DNA of 64,000 bases, from positions 12,700,847 through 12,764,846 of the forward strand of contig NC_049914.1 in NCBI RefSeq assembly GCF_001411555.2, given 5' to 3'. Positions 11,469 through 22,775 of the stretch are shown here, piece by piece. The notes beneath the pieces are model-generated. The model did no database searches. It was not told where the DNA came from and was given only the letters and a program-made list of their open reading frames with translations. This DNA is from Juglans regia. Lineage: Eukaryota > Streptophyta > Magnoliopsida > Fagales > Juglandaceae. Each line of letters starts with the position of its first letter. Position 1 is the first letter of the stretch. A program made the position numbers and the translations under genes.

Positions 11469-11839
11469 CTCAACCCTTACCTAATCTTCTTGACTTTCCC
11501 TCTTTTGTCTCTCAATTTGACCCTACACCTCCCATAGATTCCATTTCACCTTCTACAACCCCTTCTCCCACCTTTGTTACCCATGCTTCCCCCTCCATTT
11601 CAGTTCCTTCTCCTCCCATCACTACAACTCCTAGCCAACCCTTTATTCCTCCCATTCGCAGATCCATTAGAGTAAAGAGAACACCTCAGTACTTACATGA
11701 CATCCACTGCCAATGGGCCTCACTCCTGCACCAACCCAATCTTTGGCCAAGTCTTCCTCTTAAGCTGCAGGTAACCAATGTTCTCTAAACAATTTCCTAA
11801 CATATCAAAATTTTACTCCTTTTTTTTTGTCTTTTCTTC

Positions 11840-12470
11840 CTCTATTTCCACCTCTTTTGAGCCAAATACATATAAGAAAGCAGTAAGAGACCCTGGCTGG
11901 CGTCAGGCAATGGAAACTGAACTGCAAGCCTTAGAACAGAACAATACTTGGATTATCACTAATCTTCCTTGAGGTAAGGAAGCCATTGACTACAAGTATG
12001 TGCACAAGATAAAATTTAACTCTGATAGGTCAATTGAGAGGTTGAAAGCCAGAGTTGTAGCAAAGGGATTTACACAGCAAGAAGGCATAGATTACACAGA
12101 AACCTTTTCTCTAGCTGCCAAGATGGTGACAGTTCAAGTTTTACTAACTATGATAGCAGTACAAGGGTGGTATCTTCACCAATTTGATGTCAATAACGCA
12201 TTTCTCCATGGAGATTTAGAAGAGAAGGTTTACATGCGCAAATCCCCTGGATACAACAAAGGATGACCTCATAAAGTCTACAAATTCCTTAAGAGCCTTT
12301 ATGGCCTTAAGCAGGCCTCTAGACAATGATATTCAAAATTCTCTTCATCTCTCATTGAATTTGGTTTTAAACAATCCAAAGCCGACTATAGCCTTTTCAC
12401 TAAACTAGATGGTACCTCATTTACTGTCCTACTAGCCTATGTTGATGATATTATCGTGACTAGTAATTGT
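11840..12470 (+). pseudogene. Copia reverse transcriptase, first part
   Basis: RT motifs appear in order: AVRDPGWRQAMETELQALEQNNTW, RLKARVVAKGFTQQEGIDYTETFS, LHQFDVNNAFLHGDLEEKVYM (normally DVKNAFLHG) and [13 protein letters not shown], with the catalytic YVDD intact near 12,440. Stops are at 11,970-11,972 (TGA), 12,264-12,266 (TGA) and 12,327-12,329 (TGA where Trp of RQWYSKF is expected). The frame is cut straight after [10 protein letters not shown] by the solo LTR at 12471. Confidence 0.88.
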
Positions 12471-13076
12471 TGAAATTATCTAAGTACCCCTAATTATGCA
12501 CGTTAATGCTAAACAAAAACTGTTAGCACGGATTAGTAACCAATATAAAATATTAAGAGTATTAACACAATAATTTTGTTACGAAGGGAAACCCTTTGAA
12601 GAATTCCTCAAAGGTAAAACCCTACGGGGCAATGGAAATCTAATTTTATCGATTGAGAGTATTACAAGTAAAACATTTATAAAACCTTTGTAACTAGACA
12701 CGTTTACCTAAGACACGCGACCCATTTGTCTTCTACCTCAGTAGATAGTCAGAACTTCTGACACTCTCCAATCAGATACGTTGCTCACTATTTGCGAACA
12801 TCTTGGACTAGATCACTTCTTCTGGATTGCCTCGAGTTCATATAAAACTTGCATCTTTATCTCTTCATCTAACTCTTAAATACGAAACCTGTCTATGACT
12901 TTTGTAAACTCTTATCTTATAATATTAACAAGATTTGATAAGAGTTACAATTCAAACACTCATCCTTATCGGATGAACTCCTAGAGTCCTATCAAAATTA
13001 CAAAAATTACATTCATCCATAATTCGAATTGAGTACAGACTCATCTAATTCTAGCCAAACATAAATTACATTTACA
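12471..13076. mobile_element. Solo LTR inserted in copia RT
   Basis: A 606-bp insertion with TG...CA ends (TGAAATTATC ... TTTACA), flanked by ATTGT (12466-12470) and ACTGT (13077-13081), a 5-bp target duplication with one difference. The RT reading frame resumes on the far side (..NSIDSLKAFLNHKFKIKDLG). No internal region, primer-binding site or polypurine tract is present, so it is the product of LTR-LTR recombination. The source family is not otherwise seen here. Confidence 0.8.
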
Positions 13077-13081
13077 ACTGT

Positions 13082-14080
13082 CAAAATTCCATTGACTCTC
13101 TTAAAGCTTTTCTGAATCACAAATTTAAGATCAAAGACCTTGGTTGTTTGTGCTATTTTCTTGGCTTGGAAGTTGCTAGATCATCTCAAGGGATCCACCT
13201 ATGCCAAAGAAAGTAGCATTTTATACAAGAATTTAATGCACTTTCAACCATACTCTTAAAATGTTTAAAACAAGATAACATTTCACTTTTCCGATAAAGT
13301 GGACATCTTAGCTGACTCGGGAACACTTGGCAGCAAGCCCATCAAACTGCCTCTAGATCAAAATTTTAAACTCAACAAGAATTCTGGTGATCCTCTTCCA
13401 GATCCAACTATTTATCGTAGGTTGATTGGACATTTGTTGTACCTAACTATAACTAGACCCGATATCTGCTATGATGTCCAGCTTTTGAGTCAATTTATGG
13501 ATCGGCCTACTACTACTCATTTAGCTACTACCCACAAGGTTCTTAGATATATCAAAGTAGCTCTTGGACAAGGCATTCTATTGTCTTCTACATCTCAGCT
13601 ACAGCTCAGGCCTATTGTAATTCTAATTAGGCCTATTGTCCCGATACCCATTGACCTGTTACAGGGTTTTGCATTTTTCTTGGCAACTCCCTTGTTTCTT
13701 AGAAAACTAAGAAACAATTTGAGGTCTCCCGTTCCTCAACTGAAGTTGAGTATAGATCCGTGGCAGCCACTTGCTTTGAGCTCACCTGGCTCTGATACTT
13801 ACTCATTGCTCTAAGAATATCACACCCCTAAGCTGCCTTCCTCTATTGCGACAACCAGGCAGCTCTTCACATTGTTGCCAACCTCATTTTCCACTAACGC
13901 ACCAAGCACATTGAGCTGGATTGTCACCTGATTAGAGACAAGATTCAAGAGGGTAGCATCACCACAGCTCATGTTGCTTCCCAATCTCAAATGGTAGATA
14001 CTTTTACCAAAGCTCTGCCTTCTTATCTCTTTCACTCGCATTTATCCAATATGGGAATAGTTAATCTCTATTCTCCATAT
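13082..14080 (+). pseudogene. Copia RT end and RNase H remnant
   Basis: Continuing after the solo LTR, the translation shows FKIKDLG...CYFLGLEVARSSQGIHLCQ, DPTIYRRLIGHLLYLTITRPDICYDVQLLSQFM (the connection to RNase H) and finally HIELDCHLIRDKIQEG...TKALPS near 13,910-14,030, spread over several frames. This is the standard end of copia pol, just before the polypurine tract and 3' LTR. Confidence 0.8.
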
Positions 14081-14089
14081 TGCGAGGGC

Positions 14090-14459
14090 TATTACACAAT
14101 GAAAATGAAGCCAAAGCTCAAGCTGTAGGTTGTTTGTCTTCTACATCAGCTACAAGTCGTTTAGCAGAGGCTCTACATGGAAAATTGAAATGTAGAAAAT
14201 GATGATTCTCTCTATTTTTTCTTTACTTGTATTTTTCAATTTATTATTCTTTCATTCTTGGTAAATATTATGTTGATTAGCTGGATGCTATTTTTAGTAC
14301 AGAAATTATGTTAGTTGTTAGGGTGGCAGAGAGTATATGAGACCCTCTCACATGTCTTCTTAACAATTCAATTCCAGTGGAATATACATTTTCTCTTTCT
14401 TCCATACATCATGCTCTTTATACCCTTGTACATATTTTCTTAATTTCTGCAACCTTACA
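14090..14459 (+). repeat. 3' LTR of the copia element
   Basis: 370 bp, matching 7544-7913 with scattered substitutions and followed by the target duplication ACCAC. The number of differences could date the insertion. Confidence 0.92.
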
Positions 14460-14530
14460 ACCACGCCTAACCTTAAACCTCCATCTTCTTAGCCTCCTCG
14501 AGCATCTAAACAAGCTTCTTGACTTCTTAT

Positions 14531-15395
14531 TGATGGGCACCAAGATGGACATAGTCTTAAAGATTATTTGCAAGTTCCAGATGAGCCAACTACAAGGTCA
14601 AGAACCAAGAAAGTGAATGAGGCAATCCAAGGAATGATGCAATCCACTTGGGACGAGTCTAGCAAGAGTCGAATATTCAAGATGGGCTTGAGAGAAGGAG
14701 ATCCAGTGATCATCCACGTGATACAAGCTATGGAATAGTGCAACATAAATTAGGGCCTATTATTATGTTTATGTGATTGAAGGCCGTGTACTTGTTTATT
14801 TAATTAAAGATGCTTATTTTATTAGTTATAAGAATTAGTCTAGAATAATTGGACTGGAGGATGCTTGACCCACATATGTCTTATTTCTTATGAACTAGAG
14901 TTTTTAGCAAGACCTTGTATTTTGGCCAATGACATATTTGGAAAACTACTTTTTAAGAATTAGGGTTTAAAGAGGTACTGTAGCAAGTTACTGTAGTTGG
15001 AGGACTATTCATCCAGGGGTGTTTTTGGAACAAATGGCTTTATTTTGGTTAGGGTTTTAATTAAGTTTTGGTTTAAATACTCTTTGTAGCCTCATTTTAA
15101 GAAGTTTATGAAATTTGATGAATTTATTCATTGTGAGTTAAGTTTACTCATCTTGTTCTTGATTGAACTTTTGAACTGATCAAAGGTAAATTACAACCTT
15201 TGTGGCGTTCCTCCTTGTAATCTGGTTTTTGAGACAAGTTTTTTAACGGGTCTAGATTTAAATATAATTTAGGTTCTTGAAACGAGTTCTCAATGGGTCT
15301 AGGTTCTCCATCCATTGACTTGATTTTGGCTTTCTTCGGTGAATTTTTAAATTGATTGTGGGTTCAAGGGATTCCATTCCCACAGGTTCATATCA
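14531..15395 (+). repeat. 5' LTR of the gypsy element
   Basis: 865 bp, homologous to 18443-19298 along its length, with many substitutions and small indels, so the element is old. Confidence 0.75.
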
Positions 15396-15711
15396 TTTGG
15401 TATTTAGAGTAAGGTTTCCAATCAGATCTGATTCTATCTTTTAATTCTTGCATCTTTAAATTTAATTATAGGGTTTCATTGTTCTAGGATTGCAAAAGAA
15501 AAAAGAAACAAAATGTAGGCTACTAAAATTTTTAGGTTTTTTGGTTTCGCTGAAATTTGCATCACTTAGGGTTTCAAAATTTTAGGGTTTCTTGCATCTC
15601 TAAGTTTGTCAATTGCTTGGAGTGCTATTTCATCTACTTCATTGTCAATTATTTTGTATGCTTGAATTCAATTGCTTGATTTTCACAATTGAATATTGTT
15701 GTTTGTGATTG

Positions 15712-15812
15712 AATTAGATAAAAGAAAATAAAAGAAAAGAAAAGAAAGGAAAGGAAAAGAAAAGAAAAGAAAGGAAAAGAAAAAAGAAGAAGAAGAAGAA
15801 GAAAATAAAAAG
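15712..15812 (+). repeat. Polypurine AAAGAAAAG-type simple repeat
   Basis: About 100 bases made almost only of A and G in short irregular AAAAG/GAAGAA units, in the leader between LTR and gag. Confidence 0.9.
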
Positions 15813-16151
15813 TAACATATTCAAAAGTTACTACATAGTTACAACAAAGAGAAAGAAATACATTTGCTGATTAAACTTATCATCAAATGGGCTGAATACA
15901 TGTTTCTAATTGATATCTTATTTTATAATTACTCTTTCTCTCGTACAAATTTCTTGAGTCTCGAGTCATTTTATTCCTTCCTTGTTTATTGTTCTTGTTT
16001 CTTGGATCTATATTATTGGTTGGAATAAAACAACGTTGTATTGTCTTGATTTAGTTTAACTAATTCTTATGGGAAAAGTCTTGTGGTAAAAGGCAAGAGA
16101 GTGTGAGACTATTATCGGAAAAAAGTCAATTAAGAGTGAAACACGAGTGGA

Positions 16152-16433
16152 GTGCCATTATTTGAGTGTAAACACGTAAGGGAGTGTGTGAGGTTTTCCA
16201 CTAACATTCTTTTTGTGCAGCACATTACGATATCTCATTGGAGTGACTCATCACCAAAATGGATGTCAGATAACTCATCCTTTGTGTTACAAGCCATGCA
16301 ACAACAGATTGAGCGGTTGAACTTTGTGTTGGGTGAAATGAGGGATATGATGGATCATCAAGAAGTAGTAATTAGAAATCTGCAAGGCAGGAGAGATAGG
16401 AGGAGTTGTGAGCCTAGTATTGAACATAAGTAG
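16152..16433 (+). pseudogene. Gypsy gag N-terminal remnant
   Basis: The part MQQQIERLNFVLGEMRDMMDHQEVVIRNLQ (about 16,295-16,385) matches the coiled-coil-like start of gag in plant gypsy elements of this type (pattern Q..ERLN.VF.E.RD...RQ...I.NL). The rest of gag is missing, and protease follows within about 100 bases. Confidence 0.55.
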
Positions 16434-16490
16434 AATGAAGAGTATGATGAGTCTCTTGTTGCCAGACGTGCTCTCAATACACAAATTAAG

Positions 16491-16890
16491 ATGGATGATA
16501 CAGAGCAGCAGAGCAAGAACATTTTTCATACTAGACGTCATGTCAACAACAATGTATGTGGTATGATCATTGATGTGAGGAGTTGTATTAATTTAGCTAG
16601 CACTACTTTAGTTGACAAATTGAATTTACCTACCTTGAAACATCCTAGACTATATAAGTTGCAGTGGTTGAGTGATTGTGAGGAGATAAGGCTAAATAAG
16701 TAAGTGCTAGTTCTTTTTCAATTGTGAAATATCAGGATATGGTGCTTTATGATGTAGTGTCTATGCATGCTGGCCATATTTTGTTGGGGAAGTCGTGGCA
16801 GTATAATAGGAAGGTGATCCATGATAGGTTAAGGAACATGTACAGTTTTGAAAAGGATGGAAAAATAATCAAACTTGCTCTAACTCCAAC
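16491..16890 (+). pseudogene. Gypsy retropepsin remnant
   Basis: NIFHTRRHVNNNVCGMIIDVRSCINLASTTLVDKLNLPTLKHPRLYKLQWL is the gypsy protease with the catalytic Asp kept in IIDVRS, but the following residues, normally Gly-Gly or Ser-Gly, are Val-Arg, so activity would be lost. The flap and C-terminal parts continue to about 16,890 with a stop at 16,700 and frame changes. Confidence 0.75.
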
Positions 16891-16975
16891 ATAGGTCCAT
16901 GGCGACCAACTGAAACTGAAAAGTGAGATTAAGCTAAAAAGTAAAAGTGAGGATGAGATTGAGGAAAAAAGAAAT

Positions 16976-16976
<1 letters not shown>

Positions 16977-17009
<33 letters not shown>

Positions 17010-17280
17010 GATAGAGAAAAAAGATGAGGGTGAGGTTGAAATCTCAAGAAAAAAGGGAATGTGTTGAAAAATAATTGAGGCCGAGAGTTCAAAAAAAGAT
17101 GAAAGTGAAAGAAAAAAAGAGTGAAAAAGAAAAACCGAATGAGAGGAAAAGAGAATAAGGCCGAAACATCAAGAGAAAGAGAGAGTGAAAAAGAAAATAG
17201 AGAGGTGGCTGAGAGTGAAGAAAAAAGAGTGGAGCCACGAGAGGAAAAAGAAATAGAGATTGTAGAGAAATACAGAAAAA
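16977..17280 (+). repeat. Purine-rich (GA)n and Lys/Glu-coding linker
   Basis: A (GA)n run at about 16,977-17,006 and then 270 bases of A/G-rich sequence encoding Lys/Glu/Arg stretches. In this gypsy type such a charged linker lies between protease and RT. It gives spurious long open frames on both strands. Confidence 0.8.
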
Positions 17281-17285
17281 CAAAA

Positions 17286-17880
17286 GTGAGTTTTTATGCT
17301 AATGCAAGTTTTTATACTAACGAATTTGACGAATCTTTGCCTAGTGTTGTTGTTTCTTTGTTGCAAGGATATGAGGTCATGATTTATAGCGGTGTGTTTA
17401 ATGGATTGCAACTTATTAGAGAGATAGTGCATTACATTGATTTTGTGCCAGGTGTGACAATCCCTACCCGACATTTCTTTAAAGAACATGAGTCATTGAC
17501 ACACTTGAAGGGACAATGTAAGTTGTTGACTGGAATGTATGCTAAGTGGGAGGATTGTATTGAGATTTTTCCTCATGTAATCAAATACATACATGGTGAG
17601 AAAAATTTTATGGTTAATGCATTAGCAAGAACGTATGTTTTTATCTTTATTTTAAATGCAAAGTTATTGATATTTGAATATGATAAGAAATTGCATAATA
17701 ATGACGATGACTTCGCTAGTGTGTATGGAACATGTGAGAAAGCATCATTTGGTAAGTTCTATAAATTAGATTGGTACTTATTTAGAGAGAATAGACTTTG
17801 TCTGCCTACTAGTTTTATGCGTAAGTTGCTTGTGTGTGATAGACATGGTAGTTTGTTGGGTAACTTTGGTGTAAGGAAGA
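17286..17880 (+). pseudogene. Gypsy RT start, RNase H tail and integrase zinc-finger remnant
   Basis: Residues like LLQGYEVMIYSG...HYIDFVPGVTIPTRHFF (17,360-17,480) are the start of RT. The next residues EHESLTHLKGQCKLLTGMYAKWEDCIEIFPHVIKYIHGEKNFMVNALAR are the end of RNase H, so the whole polymerase palm including the catalytic Asp pair is deleted, the join being near 17,485. Then FGKFYKLDWYLFRENRLCLPTSFMRKLLVCDRHGSLLGNFGVRKTLDVLHE is the integrase H2C2 region. The frame is open from 17,121 to 17,999. Confidence 0.8.
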
Positions 17881-17888
17881 CTTTAGAC

Positions 17889-18161
17889 GTGTTGCATGAA
17901 CGTTTGTGGGAGTATCATTTACCATTCATTGACATGTTGCATGAACATTTGTGGGAGTATCATTTGCCATTCATTAACGTGTTGCATGAAAGTTTGTGAG
18001 AGTATTGTTTGTCATTCATTGAGTTTGCATATAATTGGAGTGGTCATTTTGATGTAAGGAAAGCTTTAGATGTGTTTCGTGAATGCTTGTGAGAGTATCA
18101 TTTGCCATTCATTAAATTGTTACATAGACGTTTGCGGGAGTATCATTTGCCCTTATTAGAA
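17889..18161 (+). repeat. 45-bp tandem repeats in integrase
   Basis: Units 17889-17933, 17934-17978 and 17979-18023 are contiguous; after a 48-bp spacer (which repeats 'gatgtaaggaaagctttaga' from the upstream flank) come 18072-18116 and 18117-18161. Each unit encodes about VLHERLWEYHLPFID, a 15-residue repeat, in the place where the integrase core is missing. Confidence 0.92.
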
Positions 18162-18460
18162 TTTGCATATAATAGAACCATACATACTGTTATTTCTTAT
18201 TCTTCTTTTAAAGTTGTTTATGGTTTTAATCCATTTACTCATTTAGCTTTAATGTTTTTGTTTGTTGATGACAATAGTAACTTGGATGGACTTTTCCAAG
18301 TTCTTGAAAAAATTAATGAAAATTCATATAAAGTGGATCTTCCAGATAAGTATCATGTTTCTGCTATTTTCAATGTTACTAACATTTTTTCCTTTGATAC
18401 AAGTGGAGATTCGAGGTCGAATCCTTTTAAGCAGATGGAGAATGATGAGCACCAATATGG
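18102..18460 (+). pseudogene. Gypsy integrase C-terminal remnant
   Basis: LPLLEFAYNRTIHTVISYSSFKVVYGFNPFTHLALMFL is the end of the integrase core, and FQVLEKINENSYKVDLPDKYHVSAIFNVTNIFSFD the C-terminal domain of plant gypsy pol. About 60 residues between them are missing. The frame runs on into the 3' LTR. Confidence 0.78.
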
Positions 18461-19298
18461 ATCTAGTCTTAAAGATCATTTGCAAGTTCCAGATGTGTCA
18501 ACTACAAGGTCAAGAACCACAAAGATGAAGGAGGCAATGCAAAGATTGGTGCAATCTACTCGAATATTCAAAATGGGCTTGAGAGAAGGAGATCTAGTGA
18601 TCATCCACGTGATACAAATTTTGAAAGAGTGCAGTATAAATTAGGACTTATTATTATATTTATGTGATTGAAGGCTTTGGACTTGTTTATTTAATTAAAT
18701 GAGCTTATTTTATTAGTTATAACATTTGGTCTAGAATAATTAGGTTGGAGGATGTTTGGCCCACATTTGTCTTATTTCTTATGAACTAGAGTTTTTGAAA
18801 AAGTCTTGTATTTTGGCCAATGGCTTATTTGGAAAGTTATTTTTTAGGAACTAGGGTTTAAAGAGGTACTGTAGCGAGTTACTGTAACCGCGGTACTGTA
18901 GCTGCGATACTATTCATCCAGGAGTTTTTTGGAACAAAGAGCTTTATTTTGGCTAGGGTTTTAATTAAGTTTTGGTTTAAATACTCTTTGAAACCTCATT
19001 TTAAGAAATTTATGAAATTTGATGAATTTATTCATTGTGAGTTGAGTTTACTCCTCTTGTTCTTGATTGAACTTTTGAATTCATAAATAGTAAATCATAA
19101 CCTTTGTGGCATTCCTCATTGTAATCTGGGTTCTTGAGACAGGTTCTTCAAGGTCTAGATTTTAATATAATCTAAGTTCATAGAACAAGTTCTCAACGGG
19201 TCTAGGTTCTCCATCCATTGACTTGATTTTGGCTTTCTTGGATGAGTTTTCGAATTGATTATGGGTTCAAGGGATTTCATTCTCACGGGTTCATATCA
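18443..19298 (+). repeat. 3' LTR of the gypsy element
   Basis: 856 bp, homologous to 14531-15395, with the same TGATGRGCACC start and TATCA end. Confidence 0.75.
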
Positions 19299-20060
19299 AT
19301 CAAAGTAAGGAAAAATTAGAAGCAACATAACAAATACTGTTACTATATATACTGGCGATATTAGCGAACCAATCTAGTGAAAACTACTCCACTCCTACGT
19401 CCATTCATTCTCCAACTCCACAACAATTTAGTGGACCTCTGTTATGTCTAGCACATTCTCTTCCTCTACAGAAACCAGACCTTAAGTTAATTCCCATGAC
19501 CATTCTAAACTTTAATTTCTACACCATTGAACAACCATTATTAGGTGGTAATGCTCCATCAAAGCCATCATCTCTCTTCAACCACGAACCCAAGTTAGTT
19601 TCATCTCCCATATAATCTTTGTACCTATCCCAAGCTCTCACCAAAATTGATGTCTTGGCATGGTACTAGGAGAACCTACCTCAAACTGAATAAGAGCTAC
19701 TGCTTGTACTCCACCACTCTCCTCCAACTATGCAACACTCGACAAACTTTTAGAAAACTCTGTCTTCAATACCAACTTGTCTATTCAATATCTTTGAGTT
19801 GTTTCATTAATGTTTGTGATCTATGGGTATAAAGTACATGTTTTGCATAGAGTATGTAGTGGGGAATGAATGAGATGCTATGAAATACTTAGAAGTCTAG
19901 GTTCGTACAATTAACAACATTACAAGAAAGTATGCAAGTAGATAGTTGAAGGAGGTTTAAGTAAAGAATCAATTGAAAGTTAAGACCATGGAGAAGAGAA
20001 GGCACTAAGGGTTTAAAGTACTCTAAGTTGCATATGTAAATGAAAAGGAAATGACGTAAA
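19299..20060. other. Unassigned DNA between two LTR families
   Basis: No recognisable coding sequence. A CA-rich stretch (19,370-19,640) reads like decayed retroelement leader or gag but matches no motif; from about 19,850 faint similarity to the long LTR family begins. Confidence 0.5.
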
Positions 20061-20865
20061 GTTATAAATGCATGTAGGTTGTCATCTGACACATACATGA
20101 ATGGACTACATAAAATGAAAATGGCATGAGGTCCAGGTAAGTATTATGTTCATACTCTTCTAGAATTCTCTAATGATATGAAAATGAAAATTTTTTATGA
20201 AAAAATGTTTTTTTATGCAATGGAGGAAAATGAAATGATGTTAATGAAAGTATGCTAAAGTATTAATGTTTTAAGATATACCTATGTAATGGCCCTCCTT
20301 TTATGCACTTCAAGAATAGTTGTATACATGTGAAATAGATGTTATATATTGTAGTACTATTATCTTTATATTCCATAAAATAAAATGATGATGTTTATGA
20401 TCGAGGCTATGAGATGATGTTTAAATGAGACTATAAAATGATGTTTAAATGAGGCAATGAAATGAGGTTTAAATGATGCTATGAAATGAGGTTTAAATGA
20501 TGCTATGAAATGATGTTTTGTGAAATGAAATAGACTGATGAATGATATGAATGAAAAGGAAATAAATATTTTAATGTATGAAACTACGTAATGACCATGA
20601 AGAAATGAATGATGGTACCAAGACGAAAGGGGTAGATTGCAATGTCAGATCAGTTTCATTAGTAGTGTACCTAGTGGTTCCATCGTAAAGGAAAGGAATT
20701 CCTAACCTGTGGCCATAGGCAAAGTCGAGGTCCAAAAGACCGCTAACCCTAACACACAGGGCGTAATAGTTTGTAACTGCCAAAGGAAAGTGATCAGAGT
20801 TAATTGAATGTATGAAATATTTATTTCTTTATGAAGGAATTATTGGGAAATATTTTGAAACGCTT

Positions 20866-21630
20866 TATAAACTAGAAAATATGTAAAATAACAAGAACAA
20901 GTTCAAAAGAGAGAACCCGGTATTGAGGCACGTTGTGATAGACGCTTTCCTTATAGTAGATTATGTTGCCTCCAAATTTAAACATGCACTAGGCTTCTTG
21001 ACAGTCTACTCCCAAGATACAAACAATGTCGGTTCCCGTTAATTTCTTAGTCAGTGCACACAAAAGGAGATCCTCGAACCCGATATAAAATAGACAAAGC
21101 CCAAATAAAGAAAGACAAAATGAAGGAGTAAGTGTTTATCTAATTTTTGTAGAGAATTTGGAGATATTGAATTTGTGGGTGGGGTTCCATATTTATAGAG
21201 AATGAAATGGCACTTGTGAAAAGTCACAACTTATTTAAATGAAATGGTACTTCTGAAAAGTCATATCATATAAATGAAATGGTATTTATGAAAAGTCACA
21301 ATTTATATAAATGAAAGAGTATTTGTGAAAAGTCATAACTAAAATGAATGAACACTTTTGAGAAGTCACAACTTCTCAAATATTAGAGAATACATTAAAA
21401 ATGTTTCTAATTTCACCAAATGACACAACCCTTTGTTTGGTTGAGAAGCGGTTAAGGCTCTTATATCCTAGAGGCATACATTGGTTCAAGTACCAAGATA
21501 CATTTTCATTTAAATCTAAACAACCGAACCGATACATTGAACAAAGGTAATGGTTCACATTATTTTTATTTTACATCAAATATTTTAATCATTTCTAAAT
21601 TTAAAAACCAACAGGAATGTACAATGTGTG
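20866..21630. mobile_element. Unclassified insertion inside the second long LTR
   Basis: Sequence absent from the first LTR copy lies between 'gggaaatatttt' (about 20,849) and 'ggaaaatatttta' (about 21,628), similar flanks that may be a target duplication. It holds five copies of a 33-39-bp tandem repeat (21,202-21,379) just after a TATA-like 'tatttatagag'. No coding sequence or clear terminal repeats were found. Confidence 0.4.
21202..21379 (+). repeat. Tandem array of 33-39-bp units
   Basis: Five diverged units, each of form ATGAAATGGYACTTNTGAAA then AGTCAYAACTTAT. Units differ in length and sequence, so the array is old. Confidence 0.88.
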
Positions 21631-22125
21631 GAAAATATTTTACAGGAAATGAAAACTTTTTAAAGAAAAACCCCCACCTTATAATGTTTTCAAAAGAAAA
21701 TAAATGTTCTAAGTAAAGTATGTAGATGAATGATAATTGCATGAATGAAAACATATGTTAATATGTTTATACGGTATGAAGTAATGTTTACTGAGTATTC
21801 GACTCATTTTGTTTTTATGCCTCATCCCTCCTAGGAACAAAATGAGGTCGAAGCGTTAGAACAAACATGGCCCAAAGAAAAGTTAACAGAAGCCTAGGTA
21901 CATTTTATATAATGTATGAAAGCATATTTTGTAAAAAGACTGTGTAATTTAATTTAATGATTTCCGTCGTAAAATCTCTTTTAATTTGCAAAGCCGGTTT
22001 TAATTTTAATTATAGAATTTTTTATATCCTGAGAAGGAAATGAATGTGTATTTAAAAGTTCAATAATTCCCATTTTATTTCTTAAAGCTATTTATTAAAG
22101 TCATACCACAAGAACGGACGTTGCA

Positions 22126-22729
22126 TAGACAATGTGCACAACAAACCATATCTGAATAATGCAATTGGCTTTTTCTTTTCTCTTACCAACCTTTTTCACG
22201 ACATCTTCAAGATCGATATGTCACAACTTCACAGCCATATATCATGCTTTCAAAATTCTATATCCATTTTACACAACACTAATAACACAACACTATCATT
22301 ACATCCAAATTTGCAGAGGGGAAAAACTCATCATACCAAGAAATATTATTTCACATATAGTAACTTGATCATTCTTCCAGCCAAATAAGCGACATGCAAT
22401 TTTCTAATTATATATATATATATATATATATGTTATATACTGATAGTAGTGAAAGATGTCTTTTATAGACATCCAAGTCTCATTATAATAACTTCCAGCT
22501 GGCATTCTTTCATCCCCATGATCATATTCTAGACAAAGTATGAATTCATAATCTCAAAGCACCCAAAACCAAGGATCCATGTCATGATGGACAAGACAAA
22601 ACAGTGAAAACAAAAGATAAAAACAATATAATAAGATTAATTAAAAAAAGAAGAAGAGTTCTATACATGCATGATTAAGCAAAGCTGTCTATGTCCACAG
22701 GTAGTGATGATCATAGAGTATTTATCTTG

Positions 22730-22775
<46 letters not shown>

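Larger units (their letters stand above)
7544..14459 (+). mobile_element. Ty1/copia element with two 370-bp LTRs, decayed and carrying nested insertions
   Basis: LTRs at 7544-7913 and 14090-14459 are the same length (370 bp) and highly similar; both start TATTAC and end CTTACA. The target duplication ACCAC is at 7539-7543 and 14460-14464. A primer-binding site matching initiator tRNA-Met lies next to the 5' LTR, and a short purine tract (GCGAGGG) precedes the 3' LTR. Internal order is gag, protease, integrase, RT, RNase H, the copia order. Protease and RT motif style suggest the Ale/Retrofit lineage, tentatively. A hAT element (10590-11468) and a solo LTR (12471-13076) inserted afterwards. 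Many stops and frameshifts make it non-functional. Confidence 0.92.
14531..19298 (+). mobile_element. Decayed Ty3/gypsy element with about 860-bp terminal repeats
   Basis: Direct repeats 14531-15395 and 18443-19298 both start TGATGRGCACCAA and end TTCATATCA. Just after the first is a tRNA-Met-like primer-binding site (15398-15410, degenerate). Between them are remnants of gag, protease, the start of RT, RNase H tail and integrase in the gypsy order, with RT palm and integrase core deleted. In each repeat the start encodes the end of pol (VPD..TTRSRT.K), so coding sequence runs into the LTR. No matching target duplication is visible; sequence after the right repeat (TCAAAGTAAGG) resembles a primer-binding site again, so the right copy may have belonged to a longer tandem structure. 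Confidence 0.78.
20060..22125 (+). mobile_element. Second copy of the long Tekay/Del-like LTR, carrying an insertion
   Basis: It matches the LTR at 1-3722 in order: the 'gtaggttgtcatctgacac' block (20,073), the 'ccgctaaccctaacacac' block (20,740), 'actgagtattcgactcattt' (21,789) and the end near 22,125 (GACGTTGCA against GGCCTTACA). It has no hAT element where the first copy does. About 760 bp (20,866-21,630) not present in the first copy interrupts it. No primer-binding site follows the right end, so it is a solo or broken LTR. Confidence 0.55.

Noticed and set aside
17121..17283. Lys/Glu-rich protein and its hydrophobic opposite-strand frame (Phe/Leu-rich)
   Set aside because: Both are products of an A/G-rich simple repeat in the gypsy linker, not independent genes.
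17889..18161. CRISPR-like array
   Set aside because: The 45-bp units are contiguous and coding, without unique spacers, in a plant retroelement.
21202..21379. CRISPR-like or satellite array
   Set aside because: Five diverged units of uneven length with no spacers; eukaryotic context.
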